A DNA stretch of 64,000 bases, from contig NZ_CP047420.1 of NCBI RefSeq assembly GCF_009866655.1, positions 2,170,001-2,234,000 on the forward strand, written 5' to 3'. The stretch comes from Rathayibacter sp. VKM Ac-2804 (GTDB taxonomy: Bacteria; Actinomycetota; Actinomycetes; Actinomycetales; Microbacteriaceae). Under the pieces are notes generated by a model. That model was not told where the DNA came from, ran no database searches, and saw only the letters and a program-made list of their open reading frames with translations. Positions 59,752-64,000 of the stretch are shown piece after piece (position 1 is the stretch's first letter; each line of letters begins with the position of its first letter). The position numbers and the translations under genes were made by a program.

Positions 59752-62313
59752 ATGACTGCGCGCACTCCCGACGACCACCGCCTCGACCGGGTCCGCGTCC
59801 GCGGCGCCCGCGAGAACAACCTCCGCGACGTGGACGTCGACATCCCGCGCGACGCCCTGGTCGCCTTCACCGGCGTCTCCGGCTCGGGCAAGAGCTCGCT
59901 CGCGTTCGGCACGCTCTACGCGGAGGCGCAGCGCCGCTACTTCGAGTCGGTGGCGCCGTACGCGCGGCGGCTGATCGACCAGGTCGGGGTGCCGGACGTC
60001 GACGCGATCGACGGACTCCCGCCGGCCGTCGCGCTGCCGCAGCGCCGCTCCGGCGGCTCGGCGAGGTCGACGCTGGGCAGCGCGACCACACTCTCGTCCG
60101 TGGTGCGGATGGTCTTCTCCCGGGTCGGCACCTACCCCGAGGGCGCGCCGATGCTCCTCGCGGAGGACTTCTCCGCGAACACCGTCCAGGGGGCCTGCCC
60201 CGCCTGCCACGGGATCGGCCGCGTCTACGACGTGCCCGAGGAGCTGATGGTGCCGGACGGCTCGCTCTCGATCCGCGACGGCGCGCTCGCGGCCTGGCCG
60301 ACCGCCTGGCACGGCAAGCAGCTGCGCGACAGCCTGATCTCGCTCGGCTACGACATCGACGTGCCATGGGCGACGCTGCCGGCGGAGGAGCGCGAGTGGA
60401 TCCTGTACACGCAGGAGTCGCCGCAGGTGCCGGTCTGGACGGATCGCGGGCCGGCCGAGGTGCGGGCGGCCGTGGCGGCAGGGGCCGAGCCGCGGTACAT
60501 GAGCACGTTCCTCGGGGTGAAGCGCTACGTGATGGACACCTTCGCCGGCTCCAAGAGCGCCCGGATGCGCGAGCGCGCGGCGACCTTCCTGGTCAGCGTC
60601 GCCTGCCCGGACTGCCACGGCAAGCGGGTCAAGCCGGAGGCCCTGGCGGTGAGCTTCGAGGGGCTGGACATCACCGAGCTGTCGGCGCTGCCGCTGGAGG
60701 AGCTCGCGGCACTGCTGACCCGCGTGCTCGAGCCGGAATGGGTGCCGGTGGGCGGAGCGCCCCTTGCTCCGGAGACGCGGCTCGCCGCCCAGCGCCTGGT
60801 CTCGGATCTGCTCGGCCGGATGGCGCCGATCGTCGACCTCGGCCTCGGCTACCTGTCGCTGGACCGCTCGACGCCGACGCTGTCCTCGGGCGAGCTGCAG
60901 CGGATGCGCCTCGCGACGCAGGTGCTCTCGCGCCTGTTCGGCGTGGTCTTCGTCCTGGACGAGCCGTCGACCGGGCTGCACCCGGCCGACACCGAGGCGC
61001 TGCTCGGCATCCTGCGCGCGCTGAAGGACAGCGGCAACACGGTCTTCTTCGTCGAGCACTCGCTCGACGTGATCCGCGAGGCCGACTGGATCGTCGACAT
61101 CGGCCCGGCGGCCGGCTCGGGCGGCGGCACCGTCGTCTACTCGGGCGAGCTCGACGGGCTGCGCGAGGTGGACCACTCGATCACCCGGCGCTACCTCTTC
61201 CCCGAGACCGCGGAGCCGACGCCGCCGCTGCCCGAGCGGCGGACGCCCGACGCGCGGGTCCGGCTGGTCGACGTGGCGCGGAACAACCTGCGCGGGCTCG
61301 ACGTCGCGTTCCCGCTCGGGGCGCTGACCGCGGTGACGGGAGTCTCCGGATCGGGCAAGTCGACGCTGGTCAATCAGGCGCTGCCGGAGCTGCTGCGCGC
61401 GAGCCTGCAGGCCGATCTGGCGGGGGAGAGCCCGGAGCCGGACGAGTCGTCCTCCGACGACCCGCTGCTCGACGCCGACTCCGGCGTCACGACCGGCAGC
61501 GCGACCGGACCTGCCGAGCGGCTGCGCCGGGTGGTGCAGGTCGGCCAGACGCCGATCGGTCGCACCTCGCGCTCCAACGTCGCCACCTATACCGGCCTGT
61601 TCGACCGCGTCCGCGCGCTCTTCGCGGCGACTCCCGAGGCGAAGTGCCGTCGCTACGGGGCCGGCCGCTTCTCCTTCAACATGCCCAGCGGCCGCTGCCC
61701 GGTCTGCAAGGGCGAGGGGACGATGGAGGTCGAGCTGCTCTTCCTGCCGACGGTGCAGGCGCCGTGCACGGCGTGCGGCGGCACGCGCTACAACGCCGAG
61801 ACGCTCGAGGTGACCTGGGGCGGACGGTCGATCGCCGAGGTGCTCGCGCTGAGCGTGGCGGAGGCCCGCGAGGTCTTCGCCGAGGAGACGGAGATCGGCC
61901 GGCACCTCGACGCGCTGCTCGACGTGGGTCTCGGCTACGTGGCGCTGGGGCAGCCGGCACCGGAGCTCTCCGGCGGTGAGGCGCAGCGGGTGAAGCTGGC
62001 CTCGGAGCTGCGGCGGGCGCAGCGCGGCGACACGCTCTACCTGCTCGACGAGCCGACGTCGGGTCTGCACCCGGCCGACGCGGACCGGCTGCTCGGCCAC
62101 CTGCAGCACCTCGTCGACGCGGGCAACACGGTGATCGTCGTCGAGCACGACATGCGGATCGTCGCCGACGCGGACTGGGTGATCGACCTCGGCCCGGGGG
62201 CGGGCGACGCGGGCGGCTCGATCGTCGCCACGGGCACGCCCGAGCAGGTCGCGCGGGCGGAGGGCAGCCGGACGGCGCCGTACCTGCTGGCCGCGCTGGA
62301 GCGGCGCTCGTAG
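59752..62313 (+). CDS. UvrA-like ATPase lacking the UvrB-binding domain
   Basis: An 853-residue, two-ABC-domain protein of the UvrA family. ABC I: Walker A GVSGSGKSS (41-49), signature LSSGELQRMRLATQV, Walker B FVLDEPSTGLHP. ABC II: Walker A GVSGSGKST, signature LSGGEAQRVKLASEL, Walker B YLLDEPTSGLHP. Zinc-module cysteines: CPACHGIG with CPDCHGKR, and CPVCKGEG with CTACGGTR. Between Walker A and CPACHG, where UvrA carries the UvrB-binding domain, the chain passes straight from FSRVGTYPEG to the zinc module, so this domain is missing. It therefore resembles UvrA2/DrrC-type proteins linked to DNA damage tolerance or drug resistance rather than canonical excision repair. CAGGCT lies 6 nt before the ATG. 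Confidence 0.92.
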   Translation: MTARTPDDHRLDRVRVRGARENNLRDVDVDIPRDALVAFTGVSGSGKSSLAFGTLYAEAQRRYFESVAPYARRLIDQVGVPDVDAIDGLPPAVALPQRRSGGSARSTLGSATTLSSVVRMVFSRVGTYPEGAPMLLAEDFSANTVQGACPACHGIGRVYDVPEELMVPDGSLSIRDGALAAWPTAWHGKQLRDSLISLGYDIDVPWATLPAEEREWILYTQESPQVPVWTDRGPAEVRAAVAAGAEPRYMSTFLGVKRYVMDTFAGSKSARMRERAATFLVSVACPDCHGKRVKPEALAVSFEGLDITELSALPLEELAALLTRVLEPEWVPVGGAPLAPETRLAAQRLVSDLLGRMAPIVDLGLGYLSLDRSTPTLSSGELQRMRLATQVLSRLFGVVFVLDEPSTGLHPADTEALLGILRALKDSGNTVFFVEHSLDVIREADWIVDIGPAAGSGGGTVVYSGELDGLREVDHSITRRYLFPETAEPTPPLPERRTPDARVRLVDVARNNLRGLDVAFPLGALTAVTGVSGSGKSTLVNQALPELLRASLQADLAGESPEPDESSSDDPLLDADSGVTTGSATGPAERLRRVVQVGQTPIGRTSRSNVATYTGLFDRVRALFAATPEAKCRRYGAGRFSFNMPSGRCPVCKGEGTMEVELLFLPTVQAPCTACGGTRYNAETLEVTWGGRSIAEVLALSVAEAREVFAEETEIGRHLDALLDVGLGYVALGQPAPELSGGEAQRVKLASELRRAQRGDTLYLLDEPTSGLHPADADRLLGHLQHLVDAGNTVIVVEHDMRIVADADWVIDLGPGAGDAGGSIVATGTPEQVARAEGSRTAPYLLAALERRS

Positions 62314-62359
62314 GGCTTGCCCGGCGCTGAGGGGAGTACCCGGCGACCGGCGGAGGGGC

Positions 62360-62365
62360 TAGCGT
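62360..62365 (+). promoter_or_regulatory. -10 box of the leaderless M1 peptidase gene
   Basis: TAGCGT followed by 7 nt and the ATG at 62373; a GTG at 62364 lies inside the box and is unlikely to be the start. Confidence 0.55.
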
Positions 62366-62372
62366 GTGCCGC

Positions 62373-63791
62373 ATGCCCGCCCCCGCTCGCCGTGTCGTCC
62401 CGGCGCTCCTCGCCACCGCCCTCGTCGCCGGGGCTCTCGCGCTCCCGGCTCCCGCCCTCGCCGACACGGCCGTGAAGGCCGGGACGAGCGGCGGCACCAG
62501 CTCCGGCGACCCGTACTTCCCCGGCCTCGGCAGCTCGGGCTTCGACGCCCTGAGCTACAGCCTCTTCCTCACCTACGACCCCGCTCCGCGGGCGCTCACC
62601 GGCCGGGCCGTCGTGACCCTCGCGCCGACGCAGGAGCTGAGCTCGTTCTCCTTCGATCTGCGCGGGCTGACGGTCTCGAAGGTCTCGGTGAACACGCGCG
62701 GCGCCGCCTTCAGCCAGGTCGGCGACGAGCTGACGATCACGCCGTCCCGCTCGTTGAAGAAGGGCGCGCCGACCCTGGTCGACATCCGCTACGCCGGCAC
62801 GACCGGCAACCCGGTCGACGGCACCGGCGCCCCCTACGGCTGGTGGTCGACGGACGACGGCGCCCTGGTCGCGAGCGAGCCCGACGGAGCGTCGACCTGG
62901 TACCCGGTCAACGACTCGCCGGCCGACAAGGCCCGCTACTCCTTCACCCTCACCGTGCCGGAGGGGCGCACCGCCGTCGCGAACGGCGTCCCGGTGGGCT
63001 CGCCCGTCACCCGCAACGGCTGGACCACCTCCAGCTGGGTCGAGACGAGCCCGATGGCCAGCTACCTGGCGATGGTGAACATCGGCGACTACGACCTCGT
63101 GCGCTCGCGCGCGGGCGGAGTGGTCAGCATCGACGCCGTCGACCGCGACATCACCGGCGACGCGCGCGCGAGCACCAACGCCGCGCTCGCGCGCCAGGGC
63201 GACATCATCGACTACTTCACGCGGGTCTTCGGCCCGTACCCGTTCCGCTCGGGCGGAGCCGTGGTCGACGACGACGAGATCGGCTACGCCCTCGAGACGC
63301 AGGGACGGTCGTTCTACTCGGGCGGCGCCGACACCTCGACCGTCGCGCACGAGATCTCGCACCAGTGGTTCGGCGACAGCGTCACCCCGCGGGTGTGGGC
63401 GGACATCTGGCTGAACGAGGGCTTCGCCACCTACGCCGAGTGGCTGTGGGCGGAGCACGACGGCGGCCCGACCGTCGCGGAGTCCGCCGCCGAGGTCGCG
63501 GCGATCCCCGCCGACGATCCCTTCTGGGCGACGGAGGTCGCCGATCCGGGAGCGCTCGGCCTCTTCGACAGCCCGATCTACGCGCGCGGCGGACTCACGC
63601 TGGTCGAGCTGCGCTCCACGATCGGCGAGGCGGCCTTCGGCACGCTGCTGCAGCGCTGGGCGGCCGAGAACCGCTACGGGAACGTGACCACGGCCGACCT
63701 GCAGGACCTCGCCGAGTCCGTCTCGGGCCAGGACCTGACCGCCTTCTTCGACACCTGGCTCCGCACGCCGTCGAAGCCCGCGGGGCTGTAG
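62373..63791 (+). CDS. Secreted M1-family metallopeptidase
   Basis: A 472-residue extracellular aminopeptidase-type enzyme. The first 32 residues form a signal peptide ending in PALA. The N-terminal beta domain (about 45-230) is followed by the catalytic domain with the substrate-binding GYALETQGR (taking the place of GAMEN) and the zinc motif HEISHQWF near residue 326 with the third ligand in NEGFATYAEW 18 residues on. The C-terminal helical domain is short. It is shorter than full M1 enzymes, as in other actinobacterial secreted members. Physiological substrate unknown; nutrient peptides likely. Confidence 0.93.
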   Translation: MPAPARRVVPALLATALVAGALALPAPALADTAVKAGTSGGTSSGDPYFPGLGSSGFDALSYSLFLTYDPAPRALTGRAVVTLAPTQELSSFSFDLRGLTVSKVSVNTRGAAFSQVGDELTITPSRSLKKGAPTLVDIRYAGTTGNPVDGTGAPYGWWSTDDGALVASEPDGASTWYPVNDSPADKARYSFTLTVPEGRTAVANGVPVGSPVTRNGWTTSSWVETSPMASYLAMVNIGDYDLVRSRAGGVVSIDAVDRDITGDARASTNAALARQGDIIDYFTRVFGPYPFRSGGAVVDDDEIGYALETQGRSFYSGGADTSTVAHEISHQWFGDSVTPRVWADIWLNEGFATYAEWLWAEHDGGPTVAESAAEVAAIPADDPFWATEVADPGALGLFDSPIYARGGLTLVELRSTIGEAAFGTLLQRWAAENRYGNVTTADLQDLAESVSGQDLTAFFDTWLRTPSKPAGL

Positions 63792-63821
63792 CGGGCTGGC
63801 GCCGCCTCGCGGAGCGGTGGA

Positions 63822-63860
63822 TCTCGATACGCCCTCTGCGAGGGCCCCTCGATCAGCATG
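63822..63860. repeat. REP-like repeat, direct copy
   Basis: TCTCGATACGCC, a GCCCTC-TGC-GAGGGC stem and CTCGATCAGCATG: the same family as 26447-26519, with a different but still self-complementary stem. Confidence 0.75.
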
Positions 63861-63908
63861 ATGGAGCGCGGCGGCACGCCTGCAGGAGGAAGCGCGGCGG
63901 CGCGCGTG

Positions 63909-63944
63909 CATGCTGGTCGAGTAGCGCGCAGCGCGTATCGAGAC
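63909..63944. repeat. REP-like repeat, inverted copy
   Basis: CATGCTGGTCGAGTA, a GCGC-AGC-GCGC stem and TATCGAGAC form the reverse complement of the consensus, 48 bp after the direct copy, so the pair could fold into one large cruciform. Confidence 0.75.
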
Positions 63945-63953
63945 CCGCGTCCG

Positions 63954-64000
63954 TCAGAACGGGGGCGGTGCGTCCTCGAAGCGGGGGCCCGGCGGCGCCC
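63954..64000 (-). CDS. Possible C-terminus of a gene continuing past the window
   Basis: On the minus strand a frame open to the window edge ends APPGPRFEDAPPPF and a TGA stop. Only about 15 residues are present; the Pro-rich tail looks like an actinobacterial protein end, but the family cannot be told. Confidence 0.3.
   Translation of the reverse strand, partial: APPGPRFEDAPPPF

Noticed and set aside
63792..64000. A mobile element end formed by the inverted repeat pair near the right edge
   Set aside because: The repeats match a third site at 26447 and have REP features; no transposase fragment or target-site duplication is visible.

Overview
The window is very GC-rich, gene-dense bacterial DNA with the gene content of an actinobacterium, most likely a member of the Microbacteriaceae (Rathayibacter/Curtobacterium/Clavibacter-like). 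Reasons: actinobacteria-specific families (SepH, DUF4193, DUF3093, DUF3710, DUF3159, DUF3000), a mycobacterium-like QRDR in the topoisomerase A subunit, intergenic repeats of the 'TCTCGATACGCC...CTCGACCAGCATG' type, and many leaderless genes with a TANNNT box 6-7 nt before the start codon. No rRNA, tRNA, CRISPR array, phage, IS element or plasmid origin is visible.

Layout. 1-25 kb is core genome: partial topoisomerase IV A (-), a phosphodiesterase, sepH, the conserved DUF4193/DUF3093/dut/DUF3710/DUF3159 block, aconitase, dxs, a fadB/fadA beta-oxidation pair, RNase D with DUF3000, an alpha/beta hydrolase, a RibD-like reductase, a SufE and rhodanese pair, zapE and amtB. The amtB promoter carries a phased array of GlnR-like half sites.

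25-41 kb is a glycan and amino-sugar locus. A six-gene minus-strand operon (solute-binding lipoprotein, two permeases, GH38 alpha-mannosidase, an unassigned 566-residue protein and a divergent GH95 protein) is tightly coupled by ATGA/GTGA overlaps. Divergent from it are a GlcNAc-type kinase and nagB; nagA and a PmoA-like gene lie at the other end, and a ROK regulator closes the locus. None of the three hydrolase-type proteins has a signal peptide and no ABC ATPase is encoded, so intact glycans are probably imported with a shared ATPase (MsiK type) and cut inside the cell. The shared promoter region has a palindromic operator and a second GlnR-like array, linking the locus to carbon and nitrogen supply.

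41-53 kb holds small hypothetical genes, an orphan LuxR-type response regulator facing a GlsB-like membrane protein across a perfect palindrome, an orphan fumarate-reductase-like flavoprotein divergent from a LysR regulator, and an amino-acid import/oxidation operon (solute-binding protein with an apparent 1-nt frameshift, permease, ATPase, DadA-like FAD oxidoreductase, beta-hydroxyacid-dehydrogenase-like enzyme) followed by a YheO/DauR-type regulator, suggesting D-amino-acid use.

53-64 kb contains an LLM flavoprotein, an MFS exporter, an MDR oxidoreductase/TetR pair with two operators, a PPOX protein with a FUSC-type membrane protein, an S12 serine hydrolase, a UvrA-like ATPase lacking the UvrB-binding domain, and a secreted M1 metallopeptidase followed by inverted copies of the family repeat.
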